64,000 nucleotides of DNA from NCBI GenBank assembly GCA_027449865.1, contig DAIDKV010000093.1:1-64000 (forward strand). The letters run 5' to 3'. Each line of letters starts with the position of its first letter. Position 1 is the first letter of the stretch. Below the pieces are notes generated by a model that was not told the origin of the DNA, did no database searches, and saw only the letters and a program-made list of their open reading frames with translations. The position numbers and the translations under genes are program-made. This DNA is from Planctomycetales bacterium (GTDB lineage Bacteria; Planctomycetota; Planctomycetia; Isosphaerales; Isosphaeraceae). Of this stretch, positions 1 through 10,922 are shown piece after piece.

Positions 1-77
1 GTTTTCAGTTTTCAGTTTTCAGTTTTCAGTTTTCAGTTTTCAGTTTTCAGTTTTCAGTTTTCAGTTTTCAGTTTTCC
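1..77. repeat. Heptanucleotide tandem array (GTTTTCA)n, left arm
   Basis: Ten perfect GTTTTCA units run from the first base, followed by one degenerate unit. The array may extend upstream of the window. Its reverse complement appears at 199-240, so the two arrays form a large inverted repeat around a unique segment of about 120 bp. It lies downstream of the oxidoreductase gene on the minus strand. No direct-repeat/spacer alternation is present, so it is not a CRISPR. Confidence 0.95.
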
Positions 78-198
78 GTTCCGTTTGGCGGACAGACACT
101 GACTTCGCGAAGGAGATCGTCGATCCAGGACTCCATCGTCAGAGTGAATAGAGGGTGCGATTCACTACGGGATCCGGGACAACAGCACAGTCCGAGGA

Positions 199-240
199 CT
201 GAAAACTGAAAACTGAAAACCGAAAACTGAAAACCAGAAA
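199..240. repeat. Heptanucleotide array (CTGAAAA)n, right arm of the inverted repeat
   Basis: Six seven-base units: four exact CTGAAAA, one CCGAAAA, and a final degenerate CCAGAAA. They are the reverse complement of the array at 1-77. The array ends 4 bases before the stop codon of the oxidoreductase gene. Transcripts leaving that gene would contain both arms and could fold into a long A/U-rich hairpin, so a role in 3'-end formation is possible but only inferred. Confidence 0.9.
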
Positions 241-244
241 CCAA

Positions 245-1246
245 TCACTTCTTCTCTCGAGCCCGAGCCTTGCTGATGACCTCAGCGATCGAGACGGGCC
301 GGCCGCCCTGGCGCTGGCTTTCGTCGGCGGCTTCCATGAAGGCGTAGATCTCGATGGTTTCCTCGGCCGAGACGGGGGGCTTGCCGGTCTTGAAGAACTT
401 CACGATCTCGACGACGAGCGGCTCGTAACCGGAGTAGTCGCCCACGGGGGCAATCCCCTTGGTGCCGAAGGCGGTCCCGCCGAACTTGTAAGGCGCCCGG
501 CGATTGCCGCGGAACGTCCCGATCCGGCCGTCCTTCCAGAGGCCGACGGCCAGATCGGTCCCCTCGCTGTGGGTCCGGGCGACGGTCTGGCAGCCGGTCC
601 CCATCACGGTGTAGAGGATCTCAACGCCGTGGATGCCGTACCAGAAGAGGTCCGGGTGGTGCGGCTCCAGCTCGCAGGGGCCGAAGGTGTCGCAGCCGAC
701 GATCTCGCCAAGCTTCGGGCTGGTCCGAAGCGAGAGGATGCCCGGGCTGAACCGCAACGATGAGCTGGAGAAGCACGGCGTGTTCGTCTCGCGGGCCAGG
801 TCATACAGCGCGATGGCATCCGCGAGCGAGCCCGCCACCGGCTTGTCGATGAAGACCGGCTTGCGCGCCTGGAAAACCGGCCGGGCCTGCTCCAGATGCG
901 GACGCCCGTCCACGCTCTCCAGGAAGACGACGTCGACTCGCTTCAGCAGCTCGTCGATCGAGTCAACGATCTCCACCCCGTGCTTCTCTTTGAGCGTCCG
1001 CGTGTACTGTCCCACGCGATTCGCGCTGGAGGGGATGTCGGGACTGCCACCGGGATACGCCGCGACCACGCGAACCCCCGCCACCTCGGGCTTTGGCTTC
1101 GGGGCGTTCAGAAGTTGTGTAAAGGCCGTTACATGTGAGGTATCCAGCCCAATGATGCCCGCTTTCAGCGGCTCGGCGCTCCTGGCGGCGGCCATCGCCA
1201 GCGTGGTCCCGATCATCATCGCTCCCATCACGATTCGAAGCGACAC
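245..1246 (-). CDS. Secreted Gfo/Idh/MocA-family oxidoreductase
   Basis: A 333-aa protein with an N-terminal signal-like segment (residues about 5-22), followed by the Rossmann start GIIGLDTSH and a DKPVAGS segment. The latter corresponds to the EKP motif of NAD(P)-dependent Gfo/Idh/MocA dehydrogenases. The GTG start at 1246 is preceded by AGGAG at good spacing; the in-frame ATG at codon 7 is an alternative. The substrate is probably a sugar or related polyol, but nothing in the sequence specifies it. Secreted members of this family are very common in planctomycetes. It is divergent from the peptidase gene at 1463 and runs towards the heptanucleotide arrays. Confidence 0.85.
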   Translation of the reverse strand: MSLRIVMGAMMIGTTLAMAAARSAEPLKAGIIGLDTSHVTAFTQLLNAPKPKPEVAGVRVVAAYPGGSPDIPSSANRVGQYTRTLKEKHGVEIVDSIDELLKRVDVVFLESVDGRPHLEQARPVFQARKPVFIDKPVAGSLADAIALYDLARETNTPCFSSSSLRFSPGILSLRTSPKLGEIVGCDTFGPCELEPHHPDLFWYGIHGVEILYTVMGTGCQTVARTHSEGTDLAVGLWKDGRIGTFRGNRRAPYKFGGTAFGTKGIAPVGDYSGYEPLVVEIVKFFKTGKPPVSAEETIEIYAFMEAADESQRQGGRPVSIAEVISKARAREKK

Positions 1247-1462
1247 GGCAAGGCTCCTTCAGGCGATTCTGTCTCGTCCGTCTCAACGCGACGACCATCA
1301 TCGGCGTTACGTGACGTCGATGCAATGTCCGGCCCCGGAATCGACCCGGCGATTGGATTGATCGAAGGCGTCGAGCTTTCTACCATGGTCGGGGAATGGC
1401 GACGGCGCTCCGGGCGCCCGGAGACCGGCTCGATGTTTGAGAAGGTGAAAAGGGGGCGATTC

Positions 1463-4378
1463 ATGGCGGATCCGGCTCGACGATGGCTGTGGGCCCTGGC
1501 GATCGCAACGTGCCTCGCGGGCCAGGTTCGGGCAGGCGAGGGCCCGACGATCCGCCTGGAGCTGGATACCCATGACCTCCCGCGGCATCTCGCGCATTCG
1601 AGGATGGAGATCCCCTGCCGACCCGGCAAGCTGGCGCTCTGGTATCCGAAGTGGATCCCGGGCACTCACGCACCCTCGGGCCCGCTTCAAAACGTCGCCG
1701 GGCTCCGCGTCGAGACATCTCAAGGGAAGCCCATCTCCTGGCGCCGGGATGAGGTCGAGATCCATCGGATCGTCGCGGATGTCCCCGAAGGCGTCTCCTC
1801 GGTCGTCGTCCGGCTCGACATGATTTGCGAGAAGCCCTCGACCGAGGCGGCCGGTTATCTCACCTATGGAAACGATTCCGTCTCGCTGATCAACTGGGCC
1901 CCCTGCCTGATGTACCCCGAGGGGCCGTCGGCCGATGAACTCCTGGTCGAGGCAACGCTGCTCCTCCCACGCGACTGGGAGCACGCCTCGTCGCTCGAGA
2001 TCGCTCGAACAGAAGAGCGAAGTGCGAATCACGTCATCCGCTTTCAACCGGCATCGCTCAATGATCTGGTCGACAACCCCGTGATCGCCGGCAAGCACCT
2101 CCGCCGCATCCCGCTGGAAACCGGCCCCTATCCGCCCGCCTCGCTCGATCTGGTCTCCGAATCGCCCGAGGCGTTGAAGCTCAGCAACGACGTCGCTGCG
2201 ATCTACTCTCGGGTCGTGCGCGAGGCTGGGGCGCTGTTCGGCACCTGCCATTACCCGTCGTTCCACTTCCTGGTGACGTGCAGCGACGACCTCGGCTACC
2301 TGGGCCTGGAGCACCTGGCGTGCAGCGTCAACGGCGTCCACGAGCGCGACCTCGTCACGCCCGGCCACCTGCGCGGATGGGTCGGTAATCTGTTGCCTCA
2401 CGAATATGTCCATTCCTGGTGCGGCAAGTTCCGACGCCCGGCGGGGATGTGTACCCCCAACTACCAGACACCGCAAAAGACGGCACTTCTCTGGGTCTAC
2501 GAGGGTCTGACCGAGTACCTCGGCGAGGTGTTAATGGCGCGGTCGGGGATGATCGACCTCAACGAGTACCGCCGGATGCTCGCGGCGAACATTGGATCGC
2601 TCCGACACCGCGAGGGTCGGCGCTGGCGATCGCTGGAAGACACCGCGATCGCCTCGCACCTGCTCCGCGGCCCCTCCGACTGGAGCGACCTGCGTCGCGG
2701 CCAGGACTACTACTTCGAGGGCGCCCTCATCTGGCTCGAGGCCGACGCGATCATCCGCCAGCAAACCGGCGGAAAGCGCAGCCTCGACGACTTCTGCCGC
2801 AATTTCCTGGGCGAGTCGGGAACGACCGCGACGCGAGTATGGCCCTACGAGTTCGCGGATGTCATGAAATCACTCAATGATGTTTGCGCATTCAACTGGG
2901 AATCCTTCCTCCGTGATCGGATCGAGAAACCGATGGAGGGGCTGTCGACGGACGTCGTCGGGCGGTGCGGATACAGGCTCGAACTGCGCCACGAGGCGCC
3001 ACCGGTCGCCAGCCGGATCTCACGATCGGGCACCGGAGTCGTCTCGGCCGTCGACTCGATCGGCCTGGCCCTCGACGGCGAGGGGAAGGTGACGGTGGTG
3101 GTCCCCGGAATGGTCGCCGATCGGTCGGGCGTCGGGCCGGGAATGAAGGTGCTCGGCGTGGACGGCGAGACGTTCCACCCCCAGCGCCTGCTCGACGCGA
3201 TCGCCGCGAGCCCGGAACGGAAGCAGATCTCGCTGCTCGTCGCCGAGGCGAACCGCATCCGGACGATCCGCCTCGACTACGCCGACGGCCCGCGTTACCT
3301 GCATCTGGTCCACGACCCGAAGAAGCCCGACCTGCTCGCCGCGATCATCCAGCCGATCGCGAAGGCGTCGGAAGCCGTGTCGTCCACGCCCCCGCGAGGA
3401 TACGTCGCCTACCGGACCTTGGCCCCGATCCGGATCGACGGCCGCCTGGATGACGACGAGTGGAAGGATGCGCCCTGGACGGAAGATTTCGTCGACATCG
3501 AGGGATATATCCGCCCATTGCCCAGGTTCCGCACGCGGGCGAAGATGCGATGGGACGATCAGTATCTCTACGTCGCCGCGAAGCTCCAGGAGCCCCACGT
3601 CTGGGCGACGCTCACGAAGCACGACTCGGTGATCTTCCACGACAACGACTTCGAGGTCTTCATCGACCCCGACGGCGACAACCACGAATACTACGAAATC
3701 GAGATCAACGCGCTGAACACCGAGTGGGATCTGTTCCTGGGCAAGCCGTACCGCAACGGCGGCCCGGCGGTCGACGCCTGGGAGATCCCAGGACTGAAGA
3801 CAGCAGTCCGCGTCGACGGGACGATCAACAACTCTAAAGAGACCGACCACGGCTGGACGGTGGAGATGGCCTTCCCCTGGAAAGTGCTACGCGAGCACGC
3901 GAATCGGCCCGCTCCGCCGAAGGCCGGCGACCAGTGGCGGATCAACTTCTCAAGGGTCGAGTGGCAGCATGAGATTGTCGATGGCAAGTACCAGAAAGTC
4001 CCGAAGACGCGCGAGGACAACTGGGTCTGGTCGCCGCAGGGAGTGATCGACATGCACCGCCCCGAGCGCTGGGGCTACCTGCAATTCTCCGACGCGAAAC
4101 CCGGCACCGACACCTACCGCCCCGACCCCTCCGGCCCGATCCGCGACCGACTGATGCAGGTCTACCACGCACAGGCAGCGTTTCAGTCGAAGAACAAGCG
4201 ATGGGCGGCGACCGTCGAGGAGCTGGCCCTCCCCGACGCGCCCGGCCTGCCGACTCACCGGCTCACGATCCAGCCAACGCCGGAGGGCTACAATGCCTCG
4301 GCGACTTTCACCCCGCCCGGCGGCAAGCCCCAGACCTGGACCATCCGGCAGGACTCGCGGCTCCGACGCGAGCCCTAG
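1463..4378 (+). CDS. M61-type metallopeptidase with PDZ and CBM9-like domains, secreted
   Basis: A 971-aa exported protein. The ATG at 1463 follows a purine-rich AAAAGGGGG stretch and begins a clean signal peptide; upstream in-frame starts would bury it. An M61 N-terminal beta domain leads to HEYVHSW at residues 313-319, the zinc site with catalytic Glu314. A YEGLTEYL segment follows, whose first Glu (about 347) is the expected third ligand. A PDZ-like domain covers about 530-600. From about 645 to 873 a carbohydrate-binding family 9-like domain (IDGRLDDDEW start) is attached. M61 enzymes are aminopeptidases; the added CBM9-like module suggests anchoring to polysaccharide or glycoprotein. The last 100 residues match nothing I recognise. 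Confidence 0.82.
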   Translation: MADPARRWLWALAIATCLAGQVRAGEGPTIRLELDTHDLPRHLAHSRMEIPCRPGKLALWYPKWIPGTHAPSGPLQNVAGLRVETSQGKPISWRRDEVEIHRIVADVPEGVSSVVVRLDMICEKPSTEAAGYLTYGNDSVSLINWAPCLMYPEGPSADELLVEATLLLPRDWEHASSLEIARTEERSANHVIRFQPASLNDLVDNPVIAGKHLRRIPLETGPYPPASLDLVSESPEALKLSNDVAAIYSRVVREAGALFGTCHYPSFHFLVTCSDDLGYLGLEHLACSVNGVHERDLVTPGHLRGWVGNLLPHEYVHSWCGKFRRPAGMCTPNYQTPQKTALLWVYEGLTEYLGEVLMARSGMIDLNEYRRMLAANIGSLRHREGRRWRSLEDTAIASHLLRGPSDWSDLRRGQDYYFEGALIWLEADAIIRQQTGGKRSLDDFCRNFLGESGTTATRVWPYEFADVMKSLNDVCAFNWESFLRDRIEKPMEGLSTDVVGRCGYRLELRHEAPPVASRISRSGTGVVSAVDSIGLALDGEGKVTVVVPGMVADRSGVGPGMKVLGVDGETFHPQRLLDAIAASPERKQISLLVAEANRIRTIRLDYADGPRYLHLVHDPKKPDLLAAIIQPIAKASEAVSSTPPRGYVAYRTLAPIRIDGRLDDDEWKDAPWTEDFVDIEGYIRPLPRFRTRAKMRWDDQYLYVAAKLQEPHVWATLTKHDSVIFHDNDFEVFIDPDGDNHEYYEIEINALNTEWDLFLGKPYRNGGPAVDAWEIPGLKTAVRVDGTINNSKETDHGWTVEMAFPWKVLREHANRPAPPKAGDQWRINFSRVEWQHEIVDGKYQKVPKTREDNWVWSPQGVIDMHRPERWGYLQFSDAKPGTDTYRPDPSGPIRDRLMQVYHAQAAFQSKNKRWAATVEELALPDAPGLPTHRLTIQPTPEGYNASATFTPPGGKPQTWTIRQDSRLRREP

Positions 4379-4407
4379 CCGGCGATCCGCCTCCATGATC
4401 CAGCGGC

Positions 4408-4854
4408 TTACATGAAGGCGGAAGGCCCGACGCCGAACAGTTCGGAGAGCCTTGCGATCTGCTCCCGGGTGAGCCGTCGGGAGCCATTGAGGACGGCCGA
4501 GATCGTCGATTGGGCGATCCCGGAGGCCCGCCCGAGCGCGGATTGAGATAGCCCGTTGGCCCGCATCAATTCCCGGAGCACGTCCGCCTCAGAGGCCTCC
4601 GAAATGGGGACCTGCTCTTCCTCATAATCCTCGACGAGGCGAGTCAGGACGTCGAAATACTGCTGCTCGGCCTCGTCCAGTTCACGGGCAAGCAGGTCGT
4701 CCATGACCTTGACGGCGTCGTCCAGATGGCGATCGTCCCGGATGGGGACGAGGGGGAACCGCTTCACCCGTTCCAGGTACGAATCGGCGACCTTGCTCCG
4801 CTCGGCCGGTTGATCGACGGCCCCTCGTCGCGCCCGGTTGGTTCGCTCCGCCAT
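4408..4854 (-). CDS. higA: HigA-type antitoxin, XRE-family helix-turn-helix protein
   Basis: A 148-aa protein. The C-terminal half has a classic HTH (residues about 95-145): NGLSQSALGRASGIAQSTIS followed by a basic recognition-helix end and LSELFGVGPSAF. The acidic middle region (ELDEAEQQYFDVLTRLVEDY) is typical of HigA partners of HigB toxins. The start at 4854 was chosen because the toxin frame ends at 4865, only 10 bp upstream, giving the normal toxin-first order; a longer in-frame start would overlap the toxin. It should neutralise HigB and repress the shared promoter. The antitoxin is intact although the toxin is interrupted. Confidence 0.82.
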   Translation of the reverse strand: MAERTNRARRGAVDQPAERSKVADSYLERVKRFPLVPIRDDRHLDDAVKVMDDLLARELDEAEQQYFDVLTRLVEDYEEEQVPISEASEADVLRELMRANGLSQSALGRASGIAQSTISAVLNGSRRLTREQIARLSELFGVGPSAFM

Positions 4855-4864
4855 GGTCTGGTCC

Positions 4865-5239
4865 CTACTTCTTCGAGCGCCCCGGCGTCCCTGCCATTGG
4901 GACGGTTGGTCGCTTCGGGGGTGGCTCGTGGCAACGACAATCATCCGGCCATCGGTTCTCGTCGTACTCCGAATGATCCATCACCCGGAGCACATAGACG
5001 ATACCGCGGGCATAGTTCACCCTACCGGCCAGGCGATACCGGTTGTTCCCCTCGTTGAAGACGATGCAATGGCCGACCTAATCGGCAGATCGAAATGTCC
5101 GCCGGAGGGCCCCGAAGTTCTCCCATTCCACGCTTCGGACGATTTTGTACCAGGCAGATAGGTCCTTCTCGGCGGTCCGAGCATCGCCTTTTCGGGAGAC
5201 CCAGAATTCCTTCAGTCGTTTCCGGGAGATGACCCGCAC
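4865..5239 (-). pseudogene. higB: HigB-type mRNA interferase interrupted by an in-frame TAG
   Basis: Reading the minus strand from the GTG at 5239 gives a HigB N-terminus (RVISRKRLKEFW, then WYKIV, WENFGALRRTF, SAD). A TAG at 5078-5080 stops it after 53 codons. In the same frame the family continues: VGHCIVFNEGNNRYRLAGRV, then NYARGIVYVLRVMDHSEYD, with a final TAG at 4865. HigB proteins commonly have Gln at the interrupted position, so a CAG-to-TAG transition would explain the break. The C-terminal part carries conserved core and catalytic-region residues, so the 53-residue product should be inactive. Readthrough, suppression or a sequencing error are the alternatives. It lies 10 bp upstream of the intact antitoxin. 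Confidence 0.8.
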
Positions 5240-5344
5240 CGTTCCGGTCCATCGGTTGAAGGGAGGACTCGCAGTCAATGATAATCGCAATCCGCGATAG
5301 ACTCAACATCGCCATGGCACCGATCGAATGGGCGTGGCACCCAC

Positions 5345-5818
5345 CTAATCCGCCAGCCTCCGATAATTCCCGCCGAAGTAGAGCAGCGGATTGCCGCCGC
5401 GTTCGTCGCCGTCGAGGATCTCGCCGACGAAGATGGTATGGTCGCCGCCGGGAAGAATCTCGTGGACCCGGCAATCCAGGTAGGCGATCGCGTGCGACAG
5501 GATCGGCGAGCCGGTCACGGCCGTTGTGACATCGAGATCGGCGAAGCTCTTGGGCCCGGGGGTCGCGAACCGGAGCGAGAGCGGTTCCTGGTCATCGCGG
5601 AGGACGTTGACGGCAAAGCAGCCGTTGCCCTTCAGGTGATCGAGCATCGACGCACGTCGATCGACAGCCACCAGCACCAGGGGCGGGTCGAGCGAGAGCG
5701 AGGCGAACGCGTTGGCCGTCATCCCGTGCGGCCCGGACGGGCCATCGGTCGTCACGACGGTCACGCCCGTGGCAAACCGTCCCAGGATCCGCCGCTGCCG
5801 CTTCGAATCGAACGCCAT
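5345..5818 (-). CDS. Flavin reductase-like FMN-binding protein
   Basis: A 157-aa protein matching the flavin reductase-like split-barrel family across its length. FATGVTVVTT near residue 15, GMTANAFASLSLDPPLVLV near 33-52, CFAVNVL, and the late LDCRVHEILPGGDHTIFVGEI followed by PLLYFGGNYR are all in the expected order. Such proteins reduce FMN with NAD(P)H, often supplying reduced flavin to a monooxygenase, and are cytosolic. The ATG at 5818 is preceded by GGAGGGG at ideal spacing. No monooxygenase partner lies nearby, so the physiological partner is unknown. Confidence 0.88.
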   Translation of the reverse strand: MAFDSKRQRRILGRFATGVTVVTTDGPSGPHGMTANAFASLSLDPPLVLVAVDRRASMLDHLKGNGCFAVNVLRDDQEPLSLRFATPGPKSFADLDVTTAVTGSPILSHAIAYLDCRVHEILPGGDHTIFVGEILDGDERGGNPLLYFGGNYRRLAD

Positions 5819-6159
5819 CGACACCCCTCCCGCACCCAGCCGAATCGTCCTGCACTCGACCGACGATATCGCAACCGCGGCCACCCCCGCAACGACCATC
5901 GCCGCTCACGAACACGGCTCATTCCGATTCCCCGGGCGATCTCGACCCCATCGGCCTGGACACCGCCGGCTGGCCCTTGTGCCCACTCCCAAATTTCGGG
6001 TATTGTTATCTATTAGTCGATCACCGATCCTCCGCCTCTCGTCGGATCGGCCGACCCCGAACATCTCCGCAATTCGATTGCACCGACTTCGGCTCCCGGC
6101 CTCGCCCCACGCGAGGGCGCTGGACGCCCGATTTCTCCCGCATCCCGGAGGAGACACCC

Positions 6160-6531
6160 ATGTTCTGGAACGGCGAGAGAGGGACCGCAACCGCCCTGGC
6201 GGATCACCCTACCCACAGCGACTCTCGAAGGCTTCGCGCCCTGATCGATCAGGCCACCAGCGAAAGCCTCGACGAAAGCGACGAACACGCCGGACTGCTC
6301 AGCATCATCCGAGAAGAGGTCGTCTGCCCGTTCCGCGCCCGGCTTGGCGGCATCGAGGTCGAGTGCATCCGCCTCGAGTCGCCCCGCGTGGGATACGGAA
6401 TCAACGCCGTCTGCAAGTCCAGCGGAAAGCTCCACATCGTCGACATCAGCAAGCTCGACTGGATCGAGCCGCGCCCCGAGGGATTCTGCTGGATCGAGGC
6501 CTATCTCGCCTGGCGTGATCTGGTCGATTGA
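6160..6531 (+). CDS. Small conserved protein of unknown function
   Basis: A 123-aa soluble protein. The ATG at 6160 follows GGAGGAG at 8 nt, which outweighs an upstream in-frame ATG at 5977. Residues 45-120 form a compact region with REEVVCPFRARLGGIEVECI, then GINAVC, HIVDISKLDWIEP and a final IEAYLAWRDL. I recall similar small proteins in other planctomycetes annotated only as hypothetical or calcium-binding, but I see no EF-hand or other metal loop. There is no signal peptide or membrane segment. The gene stands alone and is followed 40 bp later by a strong intrinsic terminator. Confidence 0.7.
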   Translation: MFWNGERGTATALADHPTHSDSRRLRALIDQATSESLDESDEHAGLLSIIREEVVCPFRARLGGIEVECIRLESPRVGYGINAVCKSSGKLHIVDISKLDWIEPRPEGFCWIEAYLAWRDLVD

Positions 6532-6571
6532 TCCCGCGCGTCATCATTTTTGGACACCATCGGAGACCAGG

Positions 6572-6608
6572 CCCCCCCTGACCAGCGCGATGCTGGCGGG
6601 GGGTTTTT
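6572..6608 (+). terminator. Rho-independent terminator
   Basis: A perfect CCAGC/GCTGG stem (6582-6586 with 6592-6596) around a 5-base loop is extended by an outer CCCCCC / GGGGGG pairing and followed immediately by TTTTT at 6604-6608. It lies 40 bp past the stop of the 123-aa gene and before the PSD1 gene, separating the two transcription units. Confidence 0.9.
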
Positions 6609-6704
6609 CGTCGACGGGTTGCCGGAACCACCGGCCGTATGATAAGAATCTGTTAAACACCCCCGACCCGACGGTAGCGTCCCCAATCCTTCGTGGGGCC
6701 TCTC

Positions 6705-9230
<2,526 letters not shown>

Positions 9231-9317
9231 TCGGTGGTTGGTCGCTGAATTCGGTCGCTGCGGCGGGGGCGAATCGTGCTGGATGGGCGGAAAAATTCGC
9301 CTGGGAGAACATGGACC

Positions 9318-10763
9318 ATGGGCCAAGAACCAATCACCAATGGCAAATTACCAATAACCAGGAGGGAATGGCTGTTCGAGGCTGGCGTTGGCTTCGGCGG
9401 CCTCGCGCTGGGCGATTTGCTGGCGCGTGACCTCTGGGCTGGGGCCACGGCCAGCCCATCGATGACCGATGCGTCGGCGCCCTGGCGACAGCCGGCGACG
9501 GCCCGGAGCGTGATCTTCCTGTTCATGGAAGGCGGTCCAAGCCACATCGACACATTCGATCCCAAGCCCGACCTGAACCGTCTGGCGGGAAAGCCGCTGC
9601 CCCCAAGCTTCAAGCCGGTGATCACGCCGATGGGCGAGGGCCGCGCACCGTTGCTGCCCTCTCGGCGGAAGTGGAAGCAATTCGGCGAGTCGGGCCACTG
9701 GGTCTCCGACTGGCTCCCAAACATCGCCACCTGCGCCGATGAGCTGGCGGTGATCCGGTCGTGCTGGTCGAACGGGCTGAACCACGTCGGCGGCGTCTGC
9801 CAGATGAATACGGGCTCGACGCTCGCCGGGCGCCCCTCGCTGGGAAGCTGGGTCTCGTACGGGCTCGGAACGGAAAACGCGAATCTCCCCGGGTTCGTGG
9901 TGATGCTGGATAACCCGAGGGCGCAGGTCGCCGGCGGCCCGAGGAACTGGGGAACCGGCTTCATGCCGGCCGTCCACCAGGGGACTCGGATCGAAGGGGG
10001 TGAGGAGCCGATCGCGAATCTGGCGACCCCTACCGACGTCGGCACCGACCGGCAGCGGAACAAGCTCGATTTCCTGGGCTCGATCAATCGAAAGCACCAC
10101 GAGACCCGGTTCGACCAGACCGAGCTCGACGCGCGGATTCGGAGCTACGAGCTGGCCTTTCGGATGCAGGCCGAGGCTCCCGAGGCGGTCGACCTCTCCC
10201 GAGAGACCGCCGCGACCCGCTCGCTTTACGGCCTCGACGACCCAACGACCGAGTCGACCGGCCGCCTCTGCCTGCTGGCCCGACGGATGGTCGAACGGGG
10301 GGTTCGGTTCATCCAGATCTACTGTGGCGCGGGGAGCCGCTGGGATTCACACAGCGAGATCGAGATCAACCACGCGAAGGCGTGCCGGGCGATGGACCGT
10401 CCGGTCGCGGGCCTGGTCCAGGACCTGAAAGGCCGCGGCCTGCTCGATCAAACCCTCGTCGTCTGGGGCGGTGAGTTCGGCCGGACACCGATGTCCGAAA
10501 AGGGGAACGGCCGCGATCATAACCCGTATGGCTTCACGATGTGGATGGCTGGCGGCGGTGTCCGCCCCGGGATCGTCGTCGGCCGGACCGACGAGGTCGG
10601 GCTTCACGCGATCGAGGACCGGCTGCACGTCCGCGACCTCCACGCGACGATCCTTCACGCCCTGGGCGCCGATCACACCCGACTGATCTACCGGCACCAG
10701 GGACGACCCGAACGCCCAACCGTCAACGAGGGCCAGGTCTTCCGCCGACTCTTCCTCGCCTGA
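9318..10763 (+). CDS. DUF1501 family protein (alkaline phosphatase/sulfatase-like fold), Tat-type N-terminus
   Basis: A 481-aa protein 87 bp downstream of the PSD1 gene, the usual partner arrangement. TRREWLFEAGVGFGGLALGD near the N-terminus is twin-arginine-like. FMEGGPSHIDTFDPKP (about 78-93), WGGEFGRTPM (about 390) and the DHNPYGFTMWMAGGG segment are DUF1501 signatures. The fold is related to alkaline phosphatase/sulfatase, but the substrate is unknown. The start at 9318 follows GGGAGAAC. The first 12 codons are built from an A/C-rich simple repeat (AACCAATCACCAAT and variants), giving an unusual leader before the twin arginine. Confidence 0.9.
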   Translation: MGQEPITNGKLPITRREWLFEAGVGFGGLALGDLLARDLWAGATASPSMTDASAPWRQPATARSVIFLFMEGGPSHIDTFDPKPDLNRLAGKPLPPSFKPVITPMGEGRAPLLPSRRKWKQFGESGHWVSDWLPNIATCADELAVIRSCWSNGLNHVGGVCQMNTGSTLAGRPSLGSWVSYGLGTENANLPGFVVMLDNPRAQVAGGPRNWGTGFMPAVHQGTRIEGGEEPIANLATPTDVGTDRQRNKLDFLGSINRKHHETRFDQTELDARIRSYELAFRMQAEAPEAVDLSRETAATRSLYGLDDPTTESTGRLCLLARRMVERGVRFIQIYCGAGSRWDSHSEIEINHAKACRAMDRPVAGLVQDLKGRGLLDQTLVVWGGEFGRTPMSEKGNGRDHNPYGFTMWMAGGGVRPGIVVGRTDEVGLHAIEDRLHVRDLHATILHALGADHTRLIYRHQGRPERPTVNEGQVFRRLFLA

Positions 10764-10922
10764 CGATCAAGGTTCCCATGCGCCACCGCGAAGAACGGCC
10801 CCTGGCCCGTCGTCGGCCCGACCCCCCGACCCCTCTGGCTTCCGGGCGATCGGTTGACCCGATAGAATCGGTGTTCGCGTCGGCCCGCCGTCCGCCGGCC
10901 CGCGCGTTCCAGGGGGAGATCG

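Noticed and set aside
1-240. CRISPR array
   Set aside because: Units are 7 bp and head-to-tail with no spacers; no cas genes.
10853-10868. Promoter TTGACC/TAGAAT ahead of the sugar dehydrogenase
   Set aside because: The hexamers are only a few bases apart, too close for a -35/-10 pair. TAGAAT may still be a -10 but has no good -35.
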